Assembly (NCBI GenBank): GCA_003427395.1
Contig: BFEA01000694.1
Span: 612,188-643,025, forward strand
Origin: Chara braunii
Taxonomy: Eukaryota > Streptophyta > Charophyceae > Charales > Characeae
Length of the DNA: 30,838 nucleotides
Direction of reading: 5' to 3'
The notes below the pieces were generated by a model, which worked only from the letters and a program-made list of their open reading frames with translations, was not told the origin of the DNA and made no database searches. Below are positions 8,873-18,370 of the stretch, in pieces. A program made the position numbers and the translations under genes. Within the stretch, counting starts at the first letter, position 1. Each line of letters opens with the position of its first letter.

Positions 8873-10954
8873 GGTGGGATTAGTGGTAGACTTGGGGTAA
8901 AGCAATCGGAGGGACTGAGCAGTGGTGGAGAACGAATGTAGATGGCGGCAAGGCCTTGTGGCATGGTTGGCGATGTTTGGGTTGGTTAGTGGCTACGCCT
9001 GACGGAGGTCAGCACAGTGGGAATTTTGAATAGCTAACGACTCACTTTTTTCTTCATTGCTGCTTTGTCCAAATGTTGTGTGTGTAGTAGACTAAGTGTG
9101 GATACTCAGTCGCATGCACGATGTTGGTGACGAGGTTTTATGGACGCTGAATGCTTCGTTGTCAAAGATATTTGAGTGTATGTATGAGGACTGATGTTAC
9201 AGATGTAAGGCGCACTAAGGCGCTATCGGCGGGAATACCCTTACAAGGGTATCCACCCTAGTTTTTGCAGGTAATAGAAAAGAGTTTCAGTTTGAGAGAT
9301 TGGTGGCACTGCGCGATCCGCAGCCGGTTTTCTTTCTGTGACTTAGAGTGTGAGGCTGTGCGACTGGAAGTAGAGAGTGTATGAGCGCGCAGTTTTAAGG
9401 CGCACGTAATGATTTGTAATTCTTGATAGAGTCGACGTTTCCGTCGGCAAAATTTTTGACTTTGATTAAAACTAGGACAAGTTTTTCCTTTATTGAAGTG
9501 ACCATGGTACACCTGCGTTCATACGGCATGCACCATCAGAAGTGGTGTTACTTTGGGCAGTAATTGAGACGTGCGAGAGAAAATAGAACACGAGCGGTGG
9601 CCGACGCGCGGTAGATGCGGGAGGTTGACGGTCGTGGACGGAGTCAGGCCCTATGAGCAGCGGGCGTCATAGGTCGGCAGTCGTGAGTTTGGTCCGTAGG
9701 CGGAGGAGTAGTCTTGATGTATTTTGGTAGGCCCGCGTGTCGTGCGGCAACAGTTTATATCGAATTTTGCAGTAGTCCATCTCAGCCTTGGGTACTGGCA
9801 CTATTGGTAACGGCATTGGACTTTCAAAGCGACAATACAAGGATCGAGGGCGGCGACCGGCGACGATGGAACATTGGAGCGGCTGAAGATGCCGAGGGGT
9901 TGAGGGCCCGGCGGGGCTATTCCCCTTGGTTTTGTTGTCGGCCCATCCGTAGGCCCGGTCGGCGGAACTAAGAGGGGTACGTCGAACTCCCTTCCCCAAA
10001 GCACCGTTTTCTTTTTTTTTTCTCGGAGTTCGTATCTTTCTTTTTACTTTTATTTTATTTCTTATTTTTTCTAGTTTCCCGTCCCGTTTTTTGGGACGTG
10101 GCGCACCAGGCTGTTTGCCAGGGCCAGCGGGCGTGAGCAACTGGTGCAACCATGAATTGTTGAAACACGGACCGATAAAGGTTCGACGAGTTCATGAGCT
10201 GGTGGGTGCTTTGACCCACGGGGTAGAAGGAATCTGACTGTCGGGAATCCTCGCGGGCGCATCTGTCCACCAGCCGTGATCGACAGTGGGAAGTTTGAGT
10301 GTGAGCATGCCCAATGGGAGCGGCAAGGTGCGGGACCAGTCACACAGATTTGCCGAGGTCCCAAAGTTGCCCGTACGTGTGCCCATTTGTCAACGGCCTG
10401 CATAACAGTGGGGCTAAGAAGAGTTGCGGCCACTGCTGGAGGTGACCACAAATGCGCTATTTATTTTATTACTTTTTGTCTCCGAGAATTTGCGAAAATT
10501 CGTTCACAAGAGTTCTCGCACTTGTGGATGGCGTCGTATGACCAGCAAAAGTCCAATTCGCCATTGCTGCAGACGGGCAGGGCCGTGGCCCATCTGAAGT
10601 GGTACAGCAGTGTGTGACCTAACCATGCCCAGAACCTCAATTTGGCCCATCCCAAATCTGCATATTTTTGTAGATTTGGGGTTGCAGGGTGAGCATGGCA
10701 GCGGGGACCTGCAGTGTGAGTATGCCCTGAGCATGCCCGTTGGGGCCCGAAAGATGGTGAACTGTGCCAGGGCAGAGCGGACAAAGGCACAGTGGGGAGG
10801 CATGCAGCTGTAGGCAGCTAGTCACATGGACCCCCCCCCCGTCCTGCTGTTTTATTTTATTTTTGTTTTTTTTTCTTATTTATTTTTGTATACCCTTTAT
10901 TTTCAGTTTGAGACATGACCCATGCGCTGGTTCAGGTGCTGGCACAGTTACCAA
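8873..10954. other. Unassigned region with scattered hairpins
   Basis: No frame here has a recognisable domain. The longest, 160 codons on the minus strand at 9667-10149, is Lys/Arg/Pro-rich and overlaps others. Visible hairpins: ATACCCTT at 9235-9242 with AAGGGTAT at 9245-9252; GTGGGT and ACCCAC near 10203-10220; and an 11-position stem from 10651-10661 with 10670-10680 (CCCAAATCT with AGATTTGGG). The words GTGAGCATGCCC (near 10301) and GTGAGTATGCCC (near 10717) recur, which hints at a degenerate dispersed repeat. A C run lies at about 10832-10840, and T-rich tracts near 10012-10075 and 10855-10890. Confidence 0.35.
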
Positions 10955-11185
10955 TGGGCTTAACTCAATTGGTACACACAGAGCTGTAGAAATGCAGACC
11001 TGTATTTGAATTCAGATGGTGGAGCTTGATGAGTAAAACCAAGTATTTCTGATTTGCTTGGGGCCAGCCAGTTCCACGATGACACCCCGGGACTGCTGTA
11101 GAACCGACTGGCCAGCTCAGTTGGTACCCCCCTGAAGTATTGAAATAGAGAGACCCAAGTTTGAACTCCGCTGGATGCAGATCAG
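10955..11185 (+). repeat. Tandem pair of tRNA-derived SINE heads
   Basis: Two tRNA-like units lie 152 bp apart. Unit 1 has an A-box-like TAACTCAATTGG at 10961-10972 and a B-box-like TTTGAATTC at about 11005-11013. Unit 2 has a near-consensus A box, CAGCTCAGTTGG, at 11113-11124 and a B-box-like GTTTGAACTCC at 11159-11169. The A-to-B spacing (about 44-46) is that of a normal tRNA. The segments around the B boxes (GACC..TTTGAA..TGG) match each other, so the units are copies of one head. The flanks do not form acceptor stems. This fits a dimeric SINE or two successive SINE insertions transcribed by RNA polymerase III. I see no clear A tail, so the 3' limit is uncertain. Confidence 0.6.
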
Positions 11186-12078
11186 CAGGACACCACAACC
11201 TTGAGTTACCACTCAGCTGTAGGCCTGTGTCCTTCGAGACATCTGTTAAAATTGGAACGATAGTGGGAAGATTATCATGGCCCCTGTGAAACGTGACTTG
11301 TATAAAAGGAGGGCAGGCCTTGGTTAGCAGTCTTTGATAGCCCGAACTGCTATCAGACCGTGAGCAGTAGGGGTGTGTTGTATTCGGGAGCAAGAAGACG
11401 ACGTGGACGACCAAGATGGTAGAAGTAAAGCGGTGGGAAGGAAGAAGTCATAGTTCGCCCGTTCCTTGATGGAATCGGGCAAAATAAGACTTGAAATTGG
11501 GGTTCTTGGGTAGGGCGAGTTGAATGGCGGAGTTAGTTTGAGTGTTGGGGTAGTAGGATAGAAGTTAGAAAAGAAAGAGGTGCGCGGAGATGTCGAGGAG
11601 AGGATAAAAAGACAAAAGAGAAAATCGTCGTTCACGCCCGTTTCTGAACGGAAACGACCAAGGGAGGATTCAATTTGGAGGTTTCAAGGGATGGCGAATC
11701 CGACTGTGAGCTCGGATTTCAAGATTGATGGATAGGTTTGGCGCTGCGAGCAATAAGAGCTGCGCAGAGGGATGGTGGAGACAGATATGGCGGGAATGTG
11801 AAGTGGAGATCTCACTCAATCCACAACGGAATCGAGTGAGGTAAGATGCAAGGTAGGGGTTCTTAGCCGGGGCGAATCTGATCCTGAAGTCAGATCTGAA
11901 ATTGGTGGTATGGATTACGTGCTGAGGGGGGGCTGAGCCTGCGCTATACGTGGGTGAAGCGGCTGCGGAAATAAGGCTACGCTGCTGAATGGCCGTGCTC
12001 TTCGTCATGGACGTATTCCTGATCACAACCCTCGGCATGATGATCGTCGTCATACCTGGTCTTCATATTGCAGATCGC
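11186..12078. repeat. Unassigned region with a diverged direct duplication and compensated hairpins
   Basis: GGGGTTCTTGGGTAGGGCGA (about 11499) and GGGGTTCTTAGCCGGGGCGA (about 11857) mark a diverged duplication offset by about 358 bases. Hairpins lie at 11335-11355 (TGATAGC/GCTATCA), 11457-11480, 11639-11656 (CGTTTC/GAAACG), 11697-11718, 11811-11840 and 11876-11895. The pairs at 11457/11811 and 11697/11876 occupy matching sequence contexts but have different, still complementary arms. Minus-strand open frames (for example 11670-12053) have no recognisable domain. Confidence 0.4.
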
Positions 12079-12593
12079 NNNNNNNNNNNNNNNNNNNNNN
12101 NNNNNNNNNNNNNNNNNNNNNNNNNNNNNNNNNNNNNNNNNNNNNNNNNNNNNNNNNNNNNNNNNNNNNNNNNNNNNNNNNNNNNNNNNNNNNNNNNNNN
12201 NNNNNNNNNNNNNNNNNNNNNNNNNNNNNNNNNNNNNNNNNNNNNNNNNNNNNNNNNNNNNNNNNNNNNNNNNNNNNNNNNNNNNNNNNNNNNNNNNNNN
12301 NNNNNNNNNNNNNNNNNNNNNNNNNNNNNNNNNNNNNNNNNNNNNNNNNNNNNNNNNNNNNNNNNNNNNNNNNNNNNNNNNNNNNNNNNNNNNNNNNNNN
12401 NNNNNNNNNNNNNNNNNNNNNNNNNNNNNNNNNNNNNNNNNNNNNNNNNNNNNNNNNNNNNNNNNNNNNNNNNNNNNNNNNNNNNNNNNNNNNNNNNNNN
12501 NNNNNNNNNNNNNNNNNNNNNNNNNNNNNNNNNNNNNNNNNNNNNNNNNNNNNNNNNNNNNNNNNNNNNNNNNNNNNNNNNNNNNNNNNNNNN
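12079..12593. other. Assembly gap of N
   Basis: There are 515 consecutive N bases. Any open frame crossing it is an artefact. A second, single-base ambiguity is at 17483. Confidence 1.
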
Positions 12594-14640
12594 GGAAGCA
12601 ACGGAGCTGGGAACGATGTAACTTTCAATATTCTAGTGGGAATATCATTCTCCTATGCGACGGTGTAACTCGGCCGACTTCAGCTCGTTGTGACTGGCAA
12701 ACTGATAAAGGGGGTCATTGCGAGGATAGAGAGGCGGGGACTAAGCGGCTCTGGCTGCTTACCTGACTGAGATCGTGGCTATGTCCTTGCGAGTGCAGTC
12801 GGTATGTGCCTGGATTAGGACGAGGTCTCGGTAGAGATCCACGAAGGAGAAGGGGGAGAGGGATATACAAGGGGAAGATATAATGTACTTCACCTGGTGA
12901 TATCGCACGGAGGAAGTATCAGAAGAAGTGTTGAAGTAACAGTGAATCTCCCCATGTGTTACTGAAAGATTCATGCATACCCTGCAAAGGCAAGGAGTAG
13001 AAACTGAGGTCATCATCCTCGTCCCGTTGTGGGGTTCATCGGGGTCGTCATACCCGCGGCAATGGCCATCTTCATCCGGGAGCCAAACGATGTTCGTCGG
13101 GCTCATCGAGCTCGGCAAGCTCGTTTTTGCGCCTCGTTATTATAGTACTTTTTGTGATTGTCGTATGCAGTCTCATCGAGACGCTCGTTCTACTAGTCAT
13201 CACCACCTTCATCTCCATACTTACCTCTGATGCTTAGTGTTCAGGCTCACAGTCGGGCTCAACCGTTCGGCTTTATTTAGTGCTCGCCTATATTTAGCCT
13301 TGGCTGTGACCAGATGATTGAAAAACAGTGTACCTTATGAGAGGGCATGCTGGTAGTGAATGAAGGAGCAAGTAAGGAAGTGCGAGGGAGCATGTAGGAC
13401 GGGGTAGGAAAGGAGAATACATGATGAGCAGAGAAAGCTAGTGGGAGTCGATGGTCAGAGGTAACGTGAAGAAAGAAGAAAACTACCCAAGGTTGTTCCT
13501 GTGAACGGGGAACTGTGCAGCTGAAACCTGAAAATCCCCTGATTGAGTGTGGGTTGTTGTTGCGGCCAGTGTTACGGATAGTCATGCTGTATTGCCTTTT
13601 TCCTTGTTGGTGTTAACTTTGGCTGGCTGCTGTTCCTTGGTGCGCTGCAATAGGGAAGCCTATCGCTATTGATAGGATCGCTGCTACCGTTCTTAGCAAT
13701 TCTGACTCATTGCTGTGTTGATAATTTCAAGAATGTTGATTGACCTTCGGACCACCGTCGGTGATCATCAAGCTGGTACTATCGGTTGTTGAAGACCACG
13801 AGGTGCTGTTGAGTCGAGTTTGGAGACTCGAATGACTGTCAGTCTCAGGAGTTGGAGTGGCTGCTGGTTTATCCAGTCCGGTGCTGACCTGGGCACAGAC
13901 TGTTGGGTAGTGCCACTGTTGGGACCGATGTTGCTGTGATTCAGCGGATCCGTGTTGTCGCTATTGAGAGCGCTGTAGTGGATGTTGCTGAAATCGCTAC
14001 TGTTGCAACCATGCGAATTGCTACTGTTTGCACCACGGTTGTTGTTATCGAGGCACCAAGATTGTTGCTGAGCTTCGACGAACTATTGCCAAGCTTAGCT
14101 AGGAGACGCTGATGCTGTTGTCGTGGGGTTTCGACCTTTGCTGCTACTGATTGCGCTAAGTTCATGGTGCCGATTTTGCTGCACAGTACTGAGCTTCGCT
14201 TGTGTTCGAATGGGGCACGAAGGGATGTGTGCTCTATTGGAATGCTGCCTTGTAGGCTGCGCAGCGGGGTCTTGGTCAGGGGATGGAGAGATGTGACTTC
14301 GGGAATTGATCCAATTGGCAAAGGGAGTCTTTGTCGCACGCTTGTAGTTAGACAAACGTTTTTCGGCGTCTTGATCGGTTCTGATCATCTTTACTGCGTT
14401 ATTGGCTGCCATTGCGGGGCCCTCAGGCGCTTCAAGATCTCAAGGCCCTCTCATGCGAGTCTGAGTGCATCCTTCTTGGATCTGAGAGACTAAATGACTT
14501 CCTTCTTCTGCCTTTCTTACTCTAAGTCTAGTATGAGGTTATGAGAGGAAGGAGGCAGGCGGGATTGCAACCCGTAGGACCGCACCAAGGCCTCTGTGGG
14601 AGGTTCGCCCCACCGATTGCGGGAGCTCTGCCGGAACCCA
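12594..14640. other. Unassigned region, possible minus-strand Asn/Ser-rich coding relic
   Basis: No domain is recognised. On the minus strand, 13860-14412 has several overlapping protein-like frames: one of 105 codons (14412 to 14095, begins MAANNAVKMIRTDQ) and one of 132 codons (14339 to 13941). Another frame across 13870-14050 is Asn/Ser-rich. This could be a decayed gag-like or unknown gene, but nothing proves it. Hairpins: CGAGCT/AGCTCG at about 13107-13123, CCTATC/GATAGG at 13659-13676 and TCGAGT/ACTCGA at 13814-13831. Near 14559-14595 the minus strand carries a B-box-like GGGTTGCAATCCC, but no A box is evident at tRNA spacing. Confidence 0.3.
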
Positions 14641-14997
14641 GGCGGGGTTCTGGAGGCAGGGAACTTCAGGTATAACTTTCGTCTAACGCATGTGATGCCT
14701 TCCCCTAACTACAGTACTCCTTTGGGTATCTGAACGTAACTTTAAAAGGTTATTATTTTTGTGTTATTTTATTATGTATGTCAGAACATGCTTTGTGAAA
14801 GGTTAAATTAACAAAGTGCATATGAGAGATCAGATATTATTTGAGGGAAATCAGACAAAGCTAAATTGGGGGAAGGTGAGAGAAAGGTGTTATGCATGCG
14901 TTTGACCGGGTTAACCCAAGGCTGAACCCCTCCGGATGGATGTGGGCTTAGTGCTATGTTTTATTGAGGTTTGCTGATCTGAATGAGTTACTCTTAT
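14641..14997. other. Lead-in to the hairpin array
   Basis: I see no gene. The last part (about 14905-14950) has CCC- and GGG-rich words similar to the hairpin units that follow, for example CCCCTCC then GGATGG, but the outer stem does not pair well. It may be a worn first unit. Confidence 0.3.
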
Positions 14998-16178
14998 GGC
15001 TGATCTACCCGGGTGGGATAGTATTAGTCGCTGTTTTATTTGAGGGTTTCTGAACACGAGGATGGGCACCCCGGGTGGGGAAGGCTCAAAATCCTGGTGT
15101 TTATTTTAATGAGTTGTGGTGCGTGTTTTCTTCTGAGGGAGTAACGGCATAAGACTAAGCGTACCCTAGGGTTAGGGCGTCTTAGCCATGAGCCATGAAC
15201 TAAATGGTCAACCAGAGTATAAAACTTGATATATATACAATTTGAACTTATATTTCTGACAGACCGGGCGCCCCGGGTGGGGAAAGCCAGTCAGTAAGTC
15301 AGGTAGAACTAAGGAAGAGGGAAAGAGATGAACAGTAAAACAAAGGTAACTGGGCAGACTGAACGTGCCCTCGGGTTAGGGCGGTTCAGTTATATGCTCA
15401 TGATAACACTAAGGAGTACAGAGTTAGTATAAATCTGATTTTATCCCCCCTTCTAAACATGAGGATGAATCGAAAGTTCCACTAGTTGGGGAGGTCCGAT
15501 TGACTGCCTAACAAGAGAAGAAAAAACGTAAAGTCTGTGACAGTATTTGTACCCTATTTTCTGTCGAATGGCTAACTAGGCGTACCCTAGGGTTAGGGTG
15601 GCCTAGCAATAAACCTTTGTCGTTTAAAGTAAGTTGGACGTACCCTAGGGTTAGGGCGGTCCAGCGTTTCGGTGTTTATAACTGTTCAGGCAGATGAGGC
15701 ACACCCTAGGGTTAGGGCAGCCTGATCACATTGCCTCATGTAACTTAAATTGTATGGCTAACTAGGCGTACCCTAGGGTTAGGGCGGCCTAGTGATATGC
15801 TTTTGTCGTATATGTGTTGTGGGTTGGACATACCCTAGGGTTAGGGCGGTCCAACTTTTTGTCGTTTGTACTTATGTTCATGCAAGCTAAACCTACCCCT
15901 GGGTAGGGATGGTCTAGAATGATGCCGTACGTAACTTTGTTTAAAGCAGATTGGGCATACCCTAGGGTTAGGGAAGCCCAGTTCTATGCTCTTTGTCGTC
16001 AGTTAGGCAGAAGCCAGACGTACCCTAGGGTTAGGGCGGTCTGGTCATATGCCTTATGTGTACAGTTCATGTTATGTTGGGCATACACTAGGGTTAGGGC
16101 AGTCCAAATGTGCGTACTTTACTTGAATGTGTACCTAGGCAGGTCAGGCATACCCTAGGGTTAGGTCCTTGTCTGACC
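14998..16178 (+). repeat. Array of about 16 hairpins with conserved core and covarying outer stems
   Basis: Typical unit: a variable outer arm, GTA or CATA, inner stem CCCTA, loop GGGT, inner stem TAGGG, CG or CA, then the complementary outer arm. Outer arms: 14998-15004/15023-15029, 15063-15067/15084-15088, 15155-15159/15181-15185, 15256-15260/15290-15294, 15358-15364/15384-15390, 15468-15472/15497-15501, 15576-15581/15601-15606, 15633-15639/15659-15665, 15693-15700/15720-15727, 15761-15767/15787-15793, 15823-15829/15849-15855, 15887-15893/15911-15917, 15950-15956/15976-15982, 16014-16019/16039-16044, 16077-16082/16102-16107 and 16142-16149/16171-16178. From 15576 on the spacing is 57-68 bp. 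Early units replace the inner stem by CCC(C)/GGG(G) but keep GGGT; the unit at 15468 lacks a clear core. No protein is encoded. It could be an RNA with repeated stem-loops, a protein-binding DNA array or part of an unknown transposable element. Confidence 0.8.
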
Positions 16179-16544
16179 GTATGCCATAGGAAAGAGGAAT
16201 GTAAAAGGGAAGCAACTGAGCGATTCAACGAACTACTTGGACTAAATTAATGTGGGATTGTGAGATATGTTTGGTTATGCATGCTTACGGGCTCCCACTC
16301 TGGGGCATCTCTTTGATAGTTTAGTTGTTTTAGGTGCTCACCGAGTGCTAGAGCTATAGGCAGGTAGGATGGATGATGGGAGGGAAAGCTTGGGATAAGA
16401 TAGGACTGACTCTACTAGGAGTTAGGATCAGTGTTATCGCACAGCCTCATCAAGAGGTCGTACAGATTGTCGTTGATTCCACCTTCCAAGTAAGTGTCAG
16501 GAGTTAGTCCCAAATATAGTTTCGCTTTGTCTTTCTGTTTTCAG
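16179..16544. other. Spacer between hairpin array and 85-bp repeats
   Basis: Noncoding sequence with no recognised feature. It is probably part of the same element as its neighbours, but the inverted copy at 24437-26840 does not extend this far, so that cannot be tested inside the window. Confidence 0.3.
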
Positions 16545-16790
16545 CTTTGTATAAATCTTGGCAGCCTCCTTTTCCTACGGGAAGCGTAGCCGAAATTTCT
16601 ACAAATCTGAAAGAGTTAGTCATTTTTGGACTCGTAGAAATTCTGGGAAGGCACTTTTCCTACGGGAAGCGCTGCCGAAATTTTGCAGAAATTAAGGAGT
16701 TAGAATATTCTCAGTTAGGAAAAATCTGGCAATCCATCCTGTTTAGGGGATATACTGCCGTAATTTCTTACATTTTTAGATAAAGATCAA
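16545..16790 (+). repeat. Two to three tandem units of about 85 bp
   Basis: CCTACGGGAAGCG occurs at 16574 and 16659, and GAGTTAG at 16613 and 16697. A third, worn unit follows at about 16725-16780 (GGATATACTGCCGTAATTTC). The unit core, AAGTGCCTTTTCCTACGGGA-like followed by GCTGCCGAAATTT, is the reverse complement of the approximately 122-bp units at 26243-26840. Confidence 0.6.
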
Positions 16791-18352
16791 AGGTTAGTTA
16801 GGAAGGTAGGATTATATCTTGATCACTCAAGCATGACTTGGGTACTGGCCCGTGCTGCATTGCAGGTCACTTTTATTCATATTGATTCAAGTCTTGACTA
16901 TCTTCAAATTGATCCTACAGGGATCACCTTCTGTTATCCTTTGATAACACGTCGGTTTCCGACTCAACTCTAATTCGCTCTTCCCACTCAACCTAAAAGA
17001 CTTTAGCCGTGTGGTTTGATTTATTGGTTGTGTTTTTACCTGGACTTTAATTGAATGGCCATTTAATCAAGATGCTGAGTACTTTATTTTGAGAGTTGCG
17101 CAAAGAGTGAGGCTTGTATAGCTAAAGCGAGGGGTGTGAGCGCAAGGAATGGTTGAAGTTGACCCCGTGTAGTGTGTGCTCTCTTGATGTGGATTTTTTA
17201 TGTGATTACAGGTACGTTGTGTGAATTGAAGTCGAGACTTGGTTTTGCGTATGATTATATGTGTATATATATATTTGAAGGAAGCCACACCGTAATTGTC
17301 AGAGTGATCGTCTTTTATCTCATAACTTTTATATCACGTTTCTTGTGTTCGCCCGACCCATTGAGGCCGCGCATAGTGATTAAGTAGGTGTTGCACTGAG
17401 AGAAAAAAGGTCCCCTTTGACCTTTTGCTTCTTAGAGTTATTATGGTTGGACGTTGTAGTCCGTGGCAGCCGTCAAAGTCAANCCCCTTGATATTTGACC
17501 GCCACGACAGCTTGGAGCTGTCAACTCAACCCCTTTGCACAGGGTGCAGAAGAGGGTGTGGTCTTCAACCGCACATGGCGGTTGTCTGGCGTCGAGAGAT
17601 TACCCCTCAAAGCGCCTTTCAGCCGACACGTGAGCGTCGAACGCGACCCTCGAGATTGTCAAGGGTCGCGAGGCTACGAGTACTACATAGTACCCCATCA
17701 TCGCGAGTGCTTGCGTATGCCCGCATGGCTGGTTGATATGAGGAGGCCATGTGCTCGCTCGGTACTTATAAGGAAATCCAGCGCGCGATACCTATCTGAT
17801 TCTTGCTGCATAGAGTTATGGGTCGGATACTAAAGGGACTAGGAGTATTGTTGTGTCGTGGTGTTGTTTGTAATGGTTGTTTTGTGTGTGTCCATGTGTT
17901 ATGCGTGGTAAGTGTGAGTGTTGTGGCGTAACGCGTGGTGTGTAGGGTGCGTCCTAGTCGACCGACACCGGGTCGCGCTTGGGACTTCAGCCCCCCAGTG
18001 CGTCGATTTGCGTACGGGTTCGATTTTGGGCGTTTGACCGCGCGTACCCCCTATGCTACAGCGAGCGAGAAACGCCCTCGGCTGGGCCACCTCTGCAATT
18101 GCATACGAAAAACTTTCGCATGTGGTTCAGTAGCTCGACGGGAATACGCCCATCTAAGGGATGGTGACAACTCCCGCAGGTGGAGGTAAGCGGTGCCTCG
18201 CGTGACCCTGTCCTGTCGTAGGGGCTCGCGAGAGGTACGGCTGACGCACTCGGCCGGAGCGGCTAAAACGCTCTGTGACGAAGTCCTGCATAATCCTGCG
18301 TGACGCAGCTGGGAGGGTCCCCGTGCGGGACCGATGCGCTCGACAGCGCGAC
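16545..18352 (+). mobile_element. Copy A of an unknown noncoding element
   Basis: This stretch matches the reverse complement of 24437-26840 along its length, by eye at roughly 70-80 percent in the better blocks. Shared landmarks in order: tandem units with CCTACGGGAAGCG; AGTTGAATT-type spacers; GAGTACTTTATTTTGAG near 17077; TGTGATTACAGGTACG near 17200; GTTGGACGTTGTAGTC near 17445; CGACCCTCGAGATT near 17640; GTCGACCGACA near 17957; GAGAAACGCCCTCGGCTGG near 18067; and GGGGCTCGC then GACGCACTCGGCC near 18222-18257. Similarity stops at about 18352. All frames inside are short and lack domains. The left limit is uncertain, because the hairpin array to its left may belong to the same element. Confidence 0.65.
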
Positions 18353-18370
18353 CCTAAGAAAAGTTAGGGT
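18316..18370. other. Cluster of three consecutive hairpins at the end of copy A
   Basis: GGTCCC/GGGACC at 18316-18332 has a 5-base loop. GCGCT/AGCGC at 18336-18349 has loop CGAC. ACCCTAA/TTAGGGT at 18351-18370 has loop GAAAAG. The end of similarity with copy B falls between the second and third hairpin. Copy B keeps a weaker version of the second. Hairpins near a 3' end followed by CTAA recall Helitron ends, but the flanking bases do not fit the A/T target rule, so this is not a classification. Confidence 0.5.

Noticed and set aside
11989-12766. Long open frames across 12079-12593
   Set aside because: They exist only because N bases contain no stops.
14559-14595. Retrotransposon primer-binding site or minus-strand tRNA
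   Set aside because: GGGTTGCAATCCC on the minus strand looks like a T-arm and TGGTGCGG like a primer site, but it matches no common tRNA 3' end I can name, and no flanking long terminal repeats were seen.
14998-16178. CRISPR-like array
   Set aside because: There are regularly spaced repeats, but the conserved part is a short hairpin core and the linkers are related to each other, unlike unique spacers. The window is eukaryotic in character and no Cas-like gene is present.
14998-16178. Interstitial telomere repeat array
   Set aside because: CCCTA and TTAGGG words occur in every unit, but once per unit inside a hairpin and 60 bp or more apart, not as head-to-tail telomere repeats.
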